From Xanthomonas albilineans (lineage in GTDB: Bacteria; Pseudomonadota; Gammaproteobacteria; Xanthomonadales; Xanthomonadaceae), in NCBI RefSeq assembly GCF_002939705.1, contig NZ_MDCB01000016.1, forward strand, positions 1,312-65,311: a DNA stretch of 64,000 bases. Reading direction: 5' to 3'. Of the stretch, positions 1 through 8,803 are shown one piece after another. Every line of letters starts with the position of its first letter. Position 1 is the first letter of the stretch. Both the position numbers and the translations under genes were made by a program. The notes under the pieces were generated by a model. It was not told the origin of the DNA. It saw only the letters and a program-made list of their open reading frames with translations, and made no database searches.

Positions 1-554
1 ATGATGTCCGGGCGAATATCTGCCTGTAGGATCGGCGGCAACTGATTCTGCGGCACATGATGCAGGATCACCTTGTCCTTGAAGATGGCTTCGAGATCGA
101 CCAAGGCATGATGCGGCTGGCCATCCTTGGAGCGCCATGTCACCTCGGCGGGGGGGGGGAAGTGCGGGAAGTTGCGGATGCCGATATGCGATGCACCCAA
201 TGTATCATCCGGGTACTTGTCTCCCAACGACGCCGATGAAATCGTCTTGGTATCATCCGGAATGTTAAGTAAAGACATGTCGTCATAAATCACCTTGCAA
301 CCATAGGTGTCGTAGCAGGCCACTCCGAACGCATGCGTACTGAACGGTATCGGCTTACGGGTATCGATATGCACGGTGTTATGGGCATCAACGGGAATAT
401 TCCCGATCAGATGGATGCCGGGAGGTTCATTGGTCGGAGCGTTGGTCGGTGTGTTCATGCGCGAACATCCAGTCAGAGAGTGAGCGAAGATGGCGGTGAG
501 CAGAAGGGGAAGTGCTGCACGGGACGGCGTGGCAAAAGGAGGTCGCACAGCCAT
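1..554 (-). CDS. Repeated lipoprotein, copy A (C-terminus beyond window)
   Basis: I do not recognise the family. The frame is open from an ATG at 554 to the window edge. It begins MAVRPPFATPSRAALP and has a signal segment ending in a lipobox, SLTGC, with Cys30. The mature part has PIPFSTHAFGVACYDTYGC and, after a proline run, EVTWRSKDGQPHHALVDLE. Position 1 aligns with position 921 of copy B, so about 133 bases are missing on the left. A 10-G tract at 150-159 encodes the prolines and keeps the frame here. An outer-membrane or periplasmic lipoprotein is likely. An immunity role is only inferred from the tandem copies. Confidence 0.7.
   Translation of the reverse strand, partial: MAVRPPFATPSRAALPLLLTAIFAHSLTGCSRMNTPTNAPTNEPPGIHLIGNIPVDAHNTVHIDTRKPIPFSTHAFGVACYDTYGCKVIYDDMSLLNIPDDTKTISSASLGDKYPDDTLGASHIGIRNFPHFPPPAEVTWRSKDGQPHHALVDLEAIFKDKVILHHVPQNQLPPILQADIRPDI
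150..159. repeat. Homopolymer tract of ten G inside lipoprotein copy A
   Basis: Ten consecutive G on the + strand, read as proline codons on the minus strand (HFPPPAEV). At the same place copy B has seven G (1071-1077) followed by an A, and its frame is broken. A tract of this length is prone to slippage, so the gene could switch on and off or could simply be decaying. Confidence 0.8.
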
Positions 555-588
555 GGTTCCACCAGTGGGAAGGAAGAGAAGCAGCCTA

Positions 589-762
589 CTACCCAACGCG
601 GGAGCACGATAGAGCCGTGTCGGTTTGACTGACCAGCAGCGGTGCCTGGAACTGCGCCAATGCATGGCGGCTGTGTGCATATGTCGCCAAGTCTTGCGCC
701 GTTGCTGGATACGTTTCCACCTCATCCGGCCATGTCTTTGCATCGGTATGTTCGTTGCCCAT
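589..762 (-). CDS. Small ORF (57 aa) between lipoprotein copies, possible tail of an upstream gene
   Basis: Starts 25 bases after the stop of copy B, with GGGAG ten bases before its ATG, and ends about 35 bases before the start of copy A. It opens MGNEHTDAKTWPDEVETYP and ends TALSCSRVG. The same frame in front of copy C ends TALSRSRPGQ, and the DNA in front of copy B also matches. The segment therefore seems to travel with each lipoprotein copy, as the C-terminus of an upstream partner gene would. It may be an expressed small protein or a remnant. No family recognised. Confidence 0.4.
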   Translation of the reverse strand: MGNEHTDAKTWPDEVETYPATAQDLATYAHSRHALAQFQAPLLVSQTDTALSCSRVG

Positions 763-787
763 TGCATGCTCCCTGGCGAGGACGCCA

Positions 788-1469
788 TCAGTAGGTTTTG
801 GTGTAGGCGAGGATCAAATCGTTGCGGAAATCACTGTCTGGGTTATCTGGATTCCGTAGCACAGTCATCTGCACCATTGCTTTCATATACACATTGATGG
901 TGCGGTCGTTCACTTCCAGGATGATGTCCGGAGAAATATCCGCGTGCAGGATCGGTGGCAACTGATTCTGCGGCACATGGTGCAGGATCACCTTGTCCTT
1001 GAAGATAGCTTCGAGATCGACCAAGGCATGATGCGGCTGGCCGTCCTTGGAGCGCCATGTCACCTCGGCAGGGGGGGAAGTGTGGGAAGTTATGGATGCC
1101 GATGGTGCCGGCGTGAAGGTTGCCAGGGTAACGCCTTCCTAGCGACGCCGACGAGATTTGTTTGACATCGTCGGGATCGTTGGCCTCATACCTGTCGTTG
1201 TACAGCACCTTGCAGCCATAGGTGTCGTAACACATCGCCCCGAACGTATGTTCGGCAAACGGTATCGGCTTACGGGTATCGATATGCACGGTGCCATGAG
1301 CATCGACGGGAAGATTGCCGATCAGGTGGATGCCGGGAGGTTCATTGGTCGGCGCGTTGATCGGCGTGTTCATGCGCGAACATCCAGTCAGAGAGTGGGC
1401 GAAGACGGCAGTCAGCAGAAGGGAGAGCGCTGCACGTGACGGCGTGACAAACGGAGGTCGCACAGCCAT
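788..1469 (-). pseudogene. Repeated lipoprotein, copy B, frameshifted at a G tract
   Basis: Full-length relative of copy A: ATG at 1469, lipobox SLTGC at residue 30, conserved CYDTYGC segment. After HFPP, around residue 130, the frame is lost at seven G (1071-1077). The remaining product is recovered in another frame as EVTWRSKDGQPHHALVDLE and runs to a stop at 788, ending LAYTKTY. Removing one G or adding two restores an ORF of about 226 aa. The start is preceded by GGTGGAACC. It could be a dead copy, a phase-variable gene or a sequencing error in the homopolymer. Confidence 0.75.
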
Positions 1470-1939
1470 GGTTCCACCAGTGGGACGGGAGAAAAACAAC
1501 CTACTGCCCAGGGCGTGATCGCGATAGCGCGGTGCCGGCTTGGACGGATTGAGCGGCTATTCATGTCATCCACCATCCATGTCCGGCATGCACAGGTTAG
1601 AGTAAAACGCAAGCCACTACATTGATATCAGGAATTTCGCCGTTGTGGCATAGGGTTTTTCCTACAGCATCTTTCCGCATCAACATCACACTGACTATCC
1701 GGCCGATGACATTGATTTTATTGACTTGCCGACATCCCAACGGATAACCCAGTTAACCGACACAGACAATCAAGGCCTTATGCACATTGTTTTCAGCGCA
1801 TCATCACTACTACAATCCAATGCACAGGCAATACCTCGCATCGCCTCAAATAGAATTCATGCAACTCATCTTGAATCATCTTGATTTTCCGATTCAGGGC
1901 TGAAAATACACCATCAACGCAATATTGGATTAATCATAT
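1470..1939. other. Non-coding stretch upstream of copy B
   Basis: No convincing gene. The part next to copy B (about 1500-1550) matches the DNA before copies A and C. A second patch at about 1641-1710 is visibly related to about 2905-2965 upstream of copy C, so the duplicated unit included roughly 250 bases of upstream DNA. From about 1720 the base composition becomes AT-rich, continuing into the next ORF. Confidence 0.5.
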
Positions 1940-2365
1940 ATGGAACACAACGACCTAATACCTGCACTTCTATTAATGTATCTTGGGCTCATCATTTCTG
2001 CCGTATCCCTAATACTTATCCCAATCTCGCTTGCACTTAAATTTAATAAATTTACAATAAAATTTCTATTCAATGCTCATGGAGCTATATGTATAGGACA
2101 CGCCTATATTTTTTTAAAATTTCTGAAGGATATTTTTTATAGGAAAAACGAAATTGACCCTTATGTTTACCACCTTCTCCTATGGTCCGCAGTAGGCACG
2201 ATTTATTTCATCCTATTTGGCTACAGCGCATATATGCGTGGAAGGGGACGAATTATTTCAATTTATTATTATTATTCAATATTTATTATCTTCGGAATTG
2301 CCCCCCTTCTTGTAATAGCTTCAGCATTGCCTGGGCCATTCAGTATTTTTCATTTAATCCTGTAG
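1940..2365 (+). CDS. AT-rich multi-span membrane protein (141 aa)
   Basis: No family recognised. Four hydrophobic segments can be seen, at about residues 6-32, 43-62, 78-98 and 107-132, with short charged loops such as FYRKNEIDPYVYH and MRGRGRI. A run of tyrosines (YYYYS) opens the last span. No clear ribosome-binding site precedes the ATG. Base and codon use (many Ile, Phe, Lys, Tyr) differ strongly from the GC-rich surroundings, which suggests horizontal transfer. It stands on the opposite strand between lipoprotein copies B and C. Small AT-rich membrane proteins are often bacteriocin or toxin immunity proteins, but nothing here proves that. Confidence 0.6.
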   Translation: MEHNDLIPALLLMYLGLIISAVSLILIPISLALKFNKFTIKFLFNAHGAICIGHAYIFLKFLKDIFYRKNEIDPYVYHLLLWSAVGTIYFILFGYSAYMRGRGRIISIYYYYSIFIIFGIAPLLVIASALPGPFSIFHLIL

Positions 2366-2548
2366 CTTTGGTGGTCACTTCGATAGGAGATAGTCATCGC
2401 CAACGAATACAGACACGATTAGATAAGTTCGGAGCCTTCAACCACACGCAACTCACCCCGTACTGGCAAGCAAAGCGGCAGTGACGGATTGGCGTGCCGC
2501 TTCCGTCGAGATAATCACACCAGCCGATGACGCAACTGACCTTCTCTT

Positions 2549-2734
2549 ATGCACAGTGTTATGGGCATCGACGGGAATATTCCCGATCAGGTGAATGCCG
2601 GAAGGTTCATTGGCCGGCGCGTTGATCGGCGTGTTCATGCGCGAACATCCAGTCAGAGAGTGGGCGAAGACGGCGGTGAGCAGAAGGGGAAGTGCTGCAC
2701 GTGACGGCGTGGCAAAAGGAGATCGCACAGCCAT
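2549..2734 (-). pseudogene. Repeated lipoprotein, copy C, 5' fragment
   Basis: The first 62 codons match copies A and B, including the lipobox SLTGC and the segment NIPVDAHNTVH. Similarity then stops abruptly at 2549 and the frame runs on into unrelated sequence to a stop at 2453. The upstream DNA shared with copy B is kept. This is a truncated duplicate whose breakpoint marks a recombination or insertion junction. Confidence 0.75.
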
Positions 2735-3113
2735 GGTTCCACCAGTGGGAAGGGAGAAAAACAGCCTACTGCCCAGGGCGTGATCGCGATAGCGCGGTGC
2801 CGGCTTGGCGCTGCTCAGGCGCCACGCGGGATGAGCGGCCATCATGGCGCCGCGTCCGGCATGTGTAGTCTCTCATCGCTGGCAAGCTGTGAGAATCAGA
2901 ATTCTGACTGCCGTTTTGTAGGAATTTTCTTACAGTGTCGCTTCTTATCAACATGACACTGGCAACCAGATTTTTGAGCATCCCATGTCTTGCGTTCTGT
3001 TGGCGGCACTACTTTCGATCTACCTGCATGCAGGCAGCAACGTCGTCAAAAGTCCATCCGTCATCGTGGCGACACGATGCCTGCGCGGGGTAGTGCCGGC
3101 AAGCTGGTGACGT
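2735..3113. other. Upstream remnant of copy C and unassigned DNA
   Basis: About 2735-2965 is related to the DNA upstream of copy B, including a frame ending TALSRSRPGQ just before the lipoprotein start. From about 2970 to 3113 I see no gene or clear signal. Confidence 0.45.
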
Positions 3114-3421
3114 TCATTGATCCTCGGTCTGCATGCCAGTGATGGAGTGATCCGACTCCAGTGAAGAGCGCACTTCATTGCCTGAAGGGGTCGAAGAGGA
3201 CGCATTATTTTGTGCGCTCCCTTCACTGCCTTCAGTGCAATTGTCAGCCGGTAACTGCCATGCCCATTCCTGCCTGCCACCGCCAAAGTGGCCGCCACGC
3301 TTGACCGCCACCACCCCAATTTCCGCTTTGCCCGTTTCATCGCATAAACCGAGAACCCGGCCTCGCAGGCTTCCCGATACACGTCCTTCGCCGATTTGTT
3401 CACTCCCGCATAGGCAGGGCG
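3114..3421 (-). pseudogene. Tail of a phage/plasmid-type replication ATPase, frameshifted
   Basis: Two overlapping minus-strand frames join to give one familiar sequence: KSAKDVYREACEAGFSVYAM, then KRAKRKLG, then (shifted) VVAVKRGGHFGGGRQEWAWQ. This resembles the C-terminal winged-helix tail of AAA/primase-type replication proteins of phages and integrative elements. The frame breaks at a run of four C (3314-3317). One extra base there would restore KLGVVAVK. The N-terminal ATPase part is absent. It is a remnant of a mobile element next to the lipoprotein array. Confidence 0.6.
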
Positions 3422-3516
3422 CTACTTTCCCACGGTCGTCTGCCAGTGACGCACGACATGGGCCGCGATGCCGCAGCCCGGCAAGCGCTAACGACGGCAG
3501 GTCGCATACGCCATAA

Positions 3517-3549
3517 TGAAAAACGGGATGGCCACACGGCCATCCCGTT
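3517..3549 (-). terminator. Rho-independent terminator of dcp
   Basis: A perfect 12-bp stem (3522-3533 with 3538-3549) around the loop ACAC, followed on the minus strand by a run of T (3519-3523 complemented). It lies 30 bases downstream of the dcp stop codon. Confidence 0.85.
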
Positions 3550-3578
3550 CTTGAACTCCGTTTCTAACAAGACGCGGA

Positions 3579-5729
3579 TCAGTTCTTCAAACCGCGATTT
3601 TCCAGCAGCGGTTCGACACTGGGGTCCTTGCCACGGAAATCCCGGTATAAGGTGGCCAACTCGACACTGTTGCCCCGAGAGAGGATCTTGGCACGGAAGA
3701 TGTCGCCATTTTTGCGCGACAAGCCGCCGTTCTCCTTGAACCACTGGAACGCGTCGTCGTCGAGCACTTCCGCCCAGAAGTAGGCAAAGTAGCTCGCCGA
3801 GTAACCGCCGCCCCAAATATGGTCGAAGTACGTGGTGCGGTAGCGCGGCGGCACTTGCGCCAGGTCCACCTTGTACTTCTTCAGTGCGTCGGCTTCGAAC
3901 TTGTCCACCTCCTGCAGCGGCGCGTCGGCTGGCAGCGTGTGCCAGGCCAGGTCCAGCAGCGCGGCCGACAGGTACTCGGTGGTGATGTAGCCCTGGTTGA
4001 AGGTACGCGCCTTCTTGATTTTTTCGACCAGTTCGGCCGGCATCGCTTCGCCGGTCTTGTAGTGCTTGGCGTAATGCGCGAACACCTTCGGGTCCGAGGC
4101 CCAGTGTTCATTGAGCTGCGAGGGGAACTCGACGAAGTCAGGCGCCGTGCTGGTGCCGGCGAGCGAGGGGTACTTCACCGCGGAGAACATGCCGTGCAGC
4201 GCATGGCCGAATTCGTGGAACATGGTGGTAACTTCGTCGAAGCTCAGCAGCGCCGGCTGGCCCGGCGCCGGCTTGGTGAAGTTGCAGACGTTGTAGACCA
4301 CCGGCTTGGCGCCGGTCAGGCCATTCTGCACAACCAATTGATCCATCCAGGCGCCGCCTGACTTGCTATCGCGCTTGAAGTAGTCGGTGTAGAACAGCGC
4401 CATCGACTTGCCGTCTTGGTCGAACACCTCGTAGACCTTCATGCCGTCGTGGTAGGTCGGGATGTCGGTGCGTTCCTTGAAGGTGATGCCGTAAAGCTCG
4501 GTGGCGGCGTAGAACACGCCGTTCTTGAGCACGTTGTCCAGTTCGAAGTACGGCTTGATCTGCGCTTCGTCGATATCGTACTTGGCCTTGCGTACCTGCT
4601 CGGCGTAGAAATTCCAGTCGGCGGCGGTGAGCTTGAAGCCACCCTTCTGCGCATCGATCACCTTCTGGATTTCGGCGCTCTCGCTGTGTGCCTTGGCGGT
4701 GGCGGCAGGCACCGTGTCGGTGAGCAGCTTCAGCGCCGCCTCCGGGGTCTTGGCCATCATGTCGCTGAGTCTGTAGGCGGCATAGCTGTCGAAACCGAGC
4801 AGCTTGGCTTTCTGCGCGCGCAACTGAGCCAGGCGTTGGATGCTCTGACGGGTGTCGTTGGCGTCGCCTTTTTCGGCGCGCGACTGCGAGGCCGCCATGA
4901 CCTGCAGGCGCAGGTCACGGTTCTTGAGCGAGGCCAGCGCCGGTTGTTGGGTGGTGTTTTGAAGGGCCAACAGGTACTTGCCATCGAGCTTATGTGCGCT
5001 GGCGTCCTGCGCGGCCGAGGCGATGTCGCCATCGGACAGGCCGTCGAGTTTGGTTTTGTCGTCCACGACCACGGCGCCGGCGGCGGTGGACGCGACCAAC
5101 TTGTTGTGAAACTGGGTGGACAGCGAGGTTTCATCGACGTTGAGTTTGCGCAGCGTTGCTTTGTCGGCATCGGACAGTTGCGCGCCTGAGTGCACAAATT
5201 CGTCGTAATCGTGCTCGAGCAGGTGCTTTTGCACCGGATCCAGGTTCAGTGTGTCGCGCTGGTCGTAGAGGCTTTTGATCCGCGCGAACAATTTCGGATC
5301 CAGGCTGATCTCATCCTGGTGCGCAGCCAGTTTGGGCGCCACGGTTTCCTGGATCTTCTGCCGCGCCTCGTTGGTATCGGCCTGGACCAAGCCAAAGAAA
5401 ATACGCGACACGCGTTTCAAGGTTTCGCCGCTGCGCTCCATCGCCTCGATGGTGTTGGCGAAGGTCGCAGGTTCGGGGTTATCGGCGATCTTGCGGATTT
5501 CGGCCAGCTGCTGCTTCATGCCCTCCTCGAACGCTGGCAGGAAGTCGGCATCCTTGATCTTGTCGAACGGCGGCGCCTGGAACGGCAGCGGGCTGGGGCT
5601 CAGCAGCGGATTGGCGGCGGGCTGCGCGGGGGCAGGAGCTGGAGCAGCAGGCACAGCGGTGGACTCCTTACCGGAACAGGCGACCAGCGCCAAGCTGATG
5701 GCGGCGGCCAGAATGACAGTACGCGACAT
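3579..5729 (-). CDS. dcp: Peptidyl-dipeptidase Dcp, M3 family, lipoprotein form
   Basis: Zinc metallopeptidase that removes dipeptides from the C-terminus of oligopeptides. The 716-aa product has the M3 active-site motif HEFGH at residues 505-509 in TTMFHEFGHALHGMFS. The chosen start gives MSRTVILAAAISLALVAC, a lipoprotein signal, so the enzyme is probably anchored in the envelope. A Pro/Ala-rich linker follows. AGGAG precedes this ATG, whereas the open frame upstream has no such support. Downstream is a strong terminator, and the gene looks monocistronic. Confidence 0.93.
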   Translation of the reverse strand: MSRTVILAAAISLALVACSGKESTAVPAAPAPAPAQPAANPLLSPSPLPFQAPPFDKIKDADFLPAFEEGMKQQLAEIRKIADNPEPATFANTIEAMERSGETLKRVSRIFFGLVQADTNEARQKIQETVAPKLAAHQDEISLDPKLFARIKSLYDQRDTLNLDPVQKHLLEHDYDEFVHSGAQLSDADKATLRKLNVDETSLSTQFHNKLVASTAAGAVVVDDKTKLDGLSDGDIASAAQDASAHKLDGKYLLALQNTTQQPALASLKNRDLRLQVMAASQSRAEKGDANDTRQSIQRLAQLRAQKAKLLGFDSYAAYRLSDMMAKTPEAALKLLTDTVPAATAKAHSESAEIQKVIDAQKGGFKLTAADWNFYAEQVRKAKYDIDEAQIKPYFELDNVLKNGVFYAATELYGITFKERTDIPTYHDGMKVYEVFDQDGKSMALFYTDYFKRDSKSGGAWMDQLVVQNGLTGAKPVVYNVCNFTKPAPGQPALLSFDEVTTMFHEFGHALHGMFSAVKYPSLAGTSTAPDFVEFPSQLNEHWASDPKVFAHYAKHYKTGEAMPAELVEKIKKARTFNQGYITTEYLSAALLDLAWHTLPADAPLQEVDKFEADALKKYKVDLAQVPPRYRTTYFDHIWGGGYSASYFAYFWAEVLDDDAFQWFKENGGLSRKNGDIFRAKILSRGNSVELATLYRDFRGKDPSVEPLLENRGLKN

Positions 5730-6008
5730 GAAGTGGGACTCCTGAGAGGACCTTGGGGCCAAGGCGACCAAGTACCTTACCGGGTTTGCGTTGCAGTGGC
5801 ATGTGCCATTGGATCGTGCGGTGGCGCGGGGAAGGCCGGCCGACGCGCCGACGCTGGGGAGGGCAACGGTGCGGCGGCATGAGCGCCATCCATGCAACGG
5901 TGCTCGGTGCGGTACCTCCACGCATTCAGCGACGATGCCATGCTGGTCGGAGCGGGCTGCCCCTTGATGCAGACAACCGCCGCTGCTCCGATAGCGAGAA
6001 TGGTCAGC

Positions 6009-6611
6009 TTACAGCGTATCGCGATGTTTGCCGCGCCATGGGCGGTACCAAGTGCGGATGGCGGCGATGTCCGCCTGCATGTCCTCGCTGGTGCGGACCG
6101 GTTCGCCCAGGCCGACCGTGCGGCTGGGGTAATCGAAATACACCGGAAAAATCGGCACCTGCGCATCGTGGGCGATCTTCCAGAAGCCGGTCTTCCACTT
6201 CTCCACCCGCTTGCGCGTGCCCTCCGGAGTAATCACGTACCACATGCGCTCGGCGTCGCGAATCAGCGCCACCGCCTGTTCGATCACCCCGCGCGGGGAT
6301 TTGCGATCCAGCGGGATGCCACCGAGCTTGCGCAGCAACGCGCCCAGCGGCCACCAGAACAATTGGGTCTTGCCGAGCACGCGCACCTCGAAGCCGACCG
6401 CGAACTTGACCGCGAAGCCCAGAAACCCATCCCAATTGGACGAGTGCGGCGCCACGATCATCACCAGTTTGGGCAGGTCCGGAAACTCGCCCACCACCCG
6501 CCAACCGGTGAGCCGCAAAGCGGTCCGGCCGAGCCAGCGCATGCAGCGGCTGGGCTTGACCATCGGCATGTTCGGGGTTGCGGGGGGCAGGCGGAAATCG
6601 CGTTCGCTCAA
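6009..6611 (-). CDS. 1-acyl-glycerol-phosphate acyltransferase family protein
   Basis: PlsC-type acyltransferase of 200 aa. The H(X4)D catalytic motif appears as APHSSNWDGF and the substrate-binding motif as TPEGTRKRVEKWKTG. Such enzymes move an acyl chain onto a lysophospholipid or related acceptor at the inner membrane. The start is a TTG preceded by GGGAG. Internal ATGs at 6569 and 6563 lack such a site. It lies four bases after the arfB stop and is probably cotranscribed with it. A second PlsC-like gene lies at 41784-42578. Confidence 0.85.
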   Translation of the reverse strand: MSERDFRLPPATPNMPMVKPSRCMRWLGRTALRLTGWRVVGEFPDLPKLVMIVAPHSSNWDGFLGFAVKFAVGFEVRVLGKTQLFWWPLGALLRKLGGIPLDRKSPRGVIEQAVALIRDAERMWYVITPEGTRKRVEKWKTGFWKIAHDAQVPIFPVYFDYPSRTVGLGEPVRTSEDMQADIAAIRTWYRPWRGKHRDTL

Positions 6612-6614
6612 AGG

Positions 6615-7046
6615 TCACTCCCAACGGCCGGGCGAGCGGCCACGTTTGATTTGGCCGCGCTCGCGCTTGGCGTCCAGGCGCCGCAGCTTGGAACCATGGG
6701 AGGGCTTGGTGGCGATGCGCCGCTTCGGCACCAACAACCCGGCGGCAATGAACGCGGCCAGACGCTGGCGCGCATCGTCGCGATTGCGGTCCTGGGTACG
6801 GAAGCGCTGCGCGTCGATCACCAGCACACCCTCGGCGGTGATCCGGCGGTCGCGCCGCGCCAGCAGCCGTGTGCGTAGCGGTTCTGGCAGCGATGGCGAG
6901 CCGGCCAGATCGAAGCGCAATTCCACCGCGGTGGCGACCTTGTTCACGTTCTGCCCGCCGGCGCCACTGGCGCGCACGAAACGCTCGAGGATTTCGTCCT
7001 CCGGAATCGCCAGGTTGTTCGAGATGTGGAGCGCGCCGTTACCCAT
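6615..7046 (-). CDS. arfB: Alternative ribosome-rescue factor ArfB
   Basis: Peptidyl-tRNA hydrolase that frees ribosomes stalled at the end of non-stop mRNA. The GGQ catalytic motif is in ASGAGGQNVNKV, and a basic C-terminal tail (KLRRLDAKRERGQIKRG) is present, as needed to enter the empty mRNA channel. 143 aa from the second ATG (MGNGALHISNNLAI), which matches the family start better than the ATG at 7064. Neither start has a clear ribosome-binding site. Confidence 0.92.
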   Translation of the reverse strand: MGNGALHISNNLAIPEDEILERFVRASGAGGQNVNKVATAVELRFDLAGSPSLPEPLRTRLLARRDRRITAEGVLVIDAQRFRTQDRNRDDARQRLAAFIAAGLLVPKRRIATKPSHGSKLRRLDAKRERGQIKRGRSPGRWE

Positions 7047-7187
7047 GCGCCGATTGTAGGGCATCGGCCAGACGCTGGATTTCCCCGCGCCGGCTGCCAG
7101 GTCGCCGACCGGCGGCAGGGCAATCGCGGCGGCACCGCCGCGATTGCCGTATTCTGGCTGCTACCTCATCGCCACGCAGGATGCTCC

Positions 7188-7718
7188 ATGAATTCGCTCC
7201 CGCGCTTCTCCCATCGTTGGCCGCAACGCCTGCTGCTGAGCATGCTGCTGGCCCTGGCCAGCGTGCCGGCCCTGGCCGAGGCACCCAGTGATGCCGACAT
7301 CAACCGCCTGCTGTCGGCTTCGCGCGCGCAAAACATGCTCGACACCATGCTGCCGCAGATCGAGGCGATGCAACGCCAGCAGTTCGCGCAACTCAACGCG
7401 CAGCGCCACTTCAGTCCTGCGCAACAGCAGAAATTGCAACAGATCCAGGAGCGTACCCAGGCCACCGTGCATCAGGCCATGTCCTGGCAGGAGATGCGCC
7501 CGCTCTACGTGAATCTGTACAAGCAGTCGTTCTCCAAGCAGGACGTGCTGGCGATGGCCGAGTTCTACGAGAGCCCAGCTGGCCAGAGCATGCTCGACAA
7601 GACTCCGCAACTGATGCAGAACCTGATGGTCGCGATGCAGCAGAAGATGGCCCCGCTGCTCGCCAACCTGCAAAAAGAACTGGAACAGACCGTCAACGCG
7701 CCGCCAGCCAAGCCTTGA
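7188..7718 (+). CDS. DUF2059-family periplasmic protein
   Basis: 176 aa with a signal peptide (LLLSMLLALASVPALAEA) and then an all-helical, Gln-rich body. The segment ending in FSKQDVLAMAEFYESPAGQS is typical of DUF2059. Function unknown. AGGA stands before the chosen ATG, and the longer open frame from 7026 would hide the signal peptide. Transcribed away from arfB, and single. Confidence 0.8.
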   Translation: MNSLPRFSHRWPQRLLLSMLLALASVPALAEAPSDADINRLLSASRAQNMLDTMLPQIEAMQRQQFAQLNAQRHFSPAQQQKLQQIQERTQATVHQAMSWQEMRPLYVNLYKQSFSKQDVLAMAEFYESPAGQSMLDKTPQLMQNLMVAMQQKMAPLLANLQKELEQTVNAPPAKP

Positions 7719-7804
7719 TCGGTTGTGGGAAGTCCTCTCGCGTCTCGCGGACACGCACACGGTGGCCGCGATGTCAGTGCAGCGGCGTTGACGCGACCGG
7801 ATGC

Positions 7805-8635
7805 TTACGACCGCGCATGCGCAGTGTTGCCTGTGTTCGCATCGACGCATACAACTGCTGCTGACGGGGACGCATGATCGCCACTGGGCGCGGGGAACAA
7901 CACGCCCTCGCTATCGCTCGGCCGCCACGGCACCGCCGACCAACCGAACAATCCGAATGCACGCACGAACTGGGCATCCAGCGGCGCGCGCACTTCGACG
8001 CGATGGCCGTGCGGATGCGCAAACGCCAGGCGTTCGGCGTGCAGCAGCATGCGGTGTATTCCCTGCATGCGGAAAATGCGGTTGTGACGACCGTCGCCGT
8101 GACTGGTATCGCCGATCAGATGGTGCGAGAGGTGCTTGAGATGACGGCGAATCTGGCGGAAACGCCCGGTCACCGGGCTACAGCGCAGTAGCGCATAGCG
8201 GGAGGTCGGAAACTCGCCCGAAGGCACCGCCAGTTCGCCGCAGGCCAGGCGTTGGAAGCGGGTTTGCGCAGGTTTCTTCAACGGTTTGCCGGGACCGCCG
8301 TCGAGCGGATGATCGACCTCGAACCGTATCTCGGCCGGCCAACCCCGGCAGATTGCCAGATAGTCCTTGTCCACCTCCCCGCCCATCAACGCTTTGCCCA
8401 GCAGGCTCGCGGTGTCACGGTCGAAGGCCAGCAACAAACAGCCACTGGTGGCACGGTCGAGCCGGTGGATCAGGAAGATCGGGCGCCCCAACTGCGCGCG
8501 CAGGCGGTCGGCAAGGAAATCGTCTTCGCCACGGGCAAGCTTGCTGTCGTGGGCCATCAGCCCAGCCGGCTTATCGACCACGGCGATCAACGGATCCTGG
8601 TAGAGAATCTGCAGGAAATCGGCGGAAGCGTTCAC
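7805..8635 (-). CDS. truC: tRNA pseudouridine(65) synthase TruC-like
   Basis: RluA-type pseudouridine synthase. The catalytic motif HRLDRATSG contains the nucleophilic Asp. The later segment HLKHLSHHLIGDTSHGDGRH matches TruC, which modifies U65 of tRNA(Ile) and tRNA(Asp). The C-terminal part after about residue 240 is Ser/Ala-rich and not obviously conserved. The start is uncertain: a GTG at 8635 gives VNASADFLQILYQDP, and the frame is open to another GTG at 8668. Confidence 0.85.
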   Translation of the reverse strand: MNASADFLQILYQDPLIAVVDKPAGLMAHDSKLARGEDDFLADRLRAQLGRPIFLIHRLDRATSGCLLLAFDRDTASLLGKALMGGEVDKDYLAICRGWPAEIRFEVDHPLDGGPGKPLKKPAQTRFQRLACGELAVPSGEFPTSRYALLRCSPVTGRFRQIRRHLKHLSHHLIGDTSHGDGRHNRIFRMQGIHRMLLHAERLAFAHPHGHRVEVRAPLDAQFVRAFGLFGWSAVPWRPSDSEGVLFPAPSGDHASPSAAVVCVDANTGNTAHARS

Positions 8636-8803
8636 GGTTGCATTATCCGCATCGCATCGATGCGCCACAACGCCAGCAGTGCCGCATCCTCGCCGCTATA
8701 CATGCCGCGATGGCAACCGGCTATCGCAGCAGCCTGGCGGTGAACAGCCAAACTACACGCGGCACCCAGCGCATGCAGTAACGAAGAGGCAGCGCCGCGA
8801 GCG

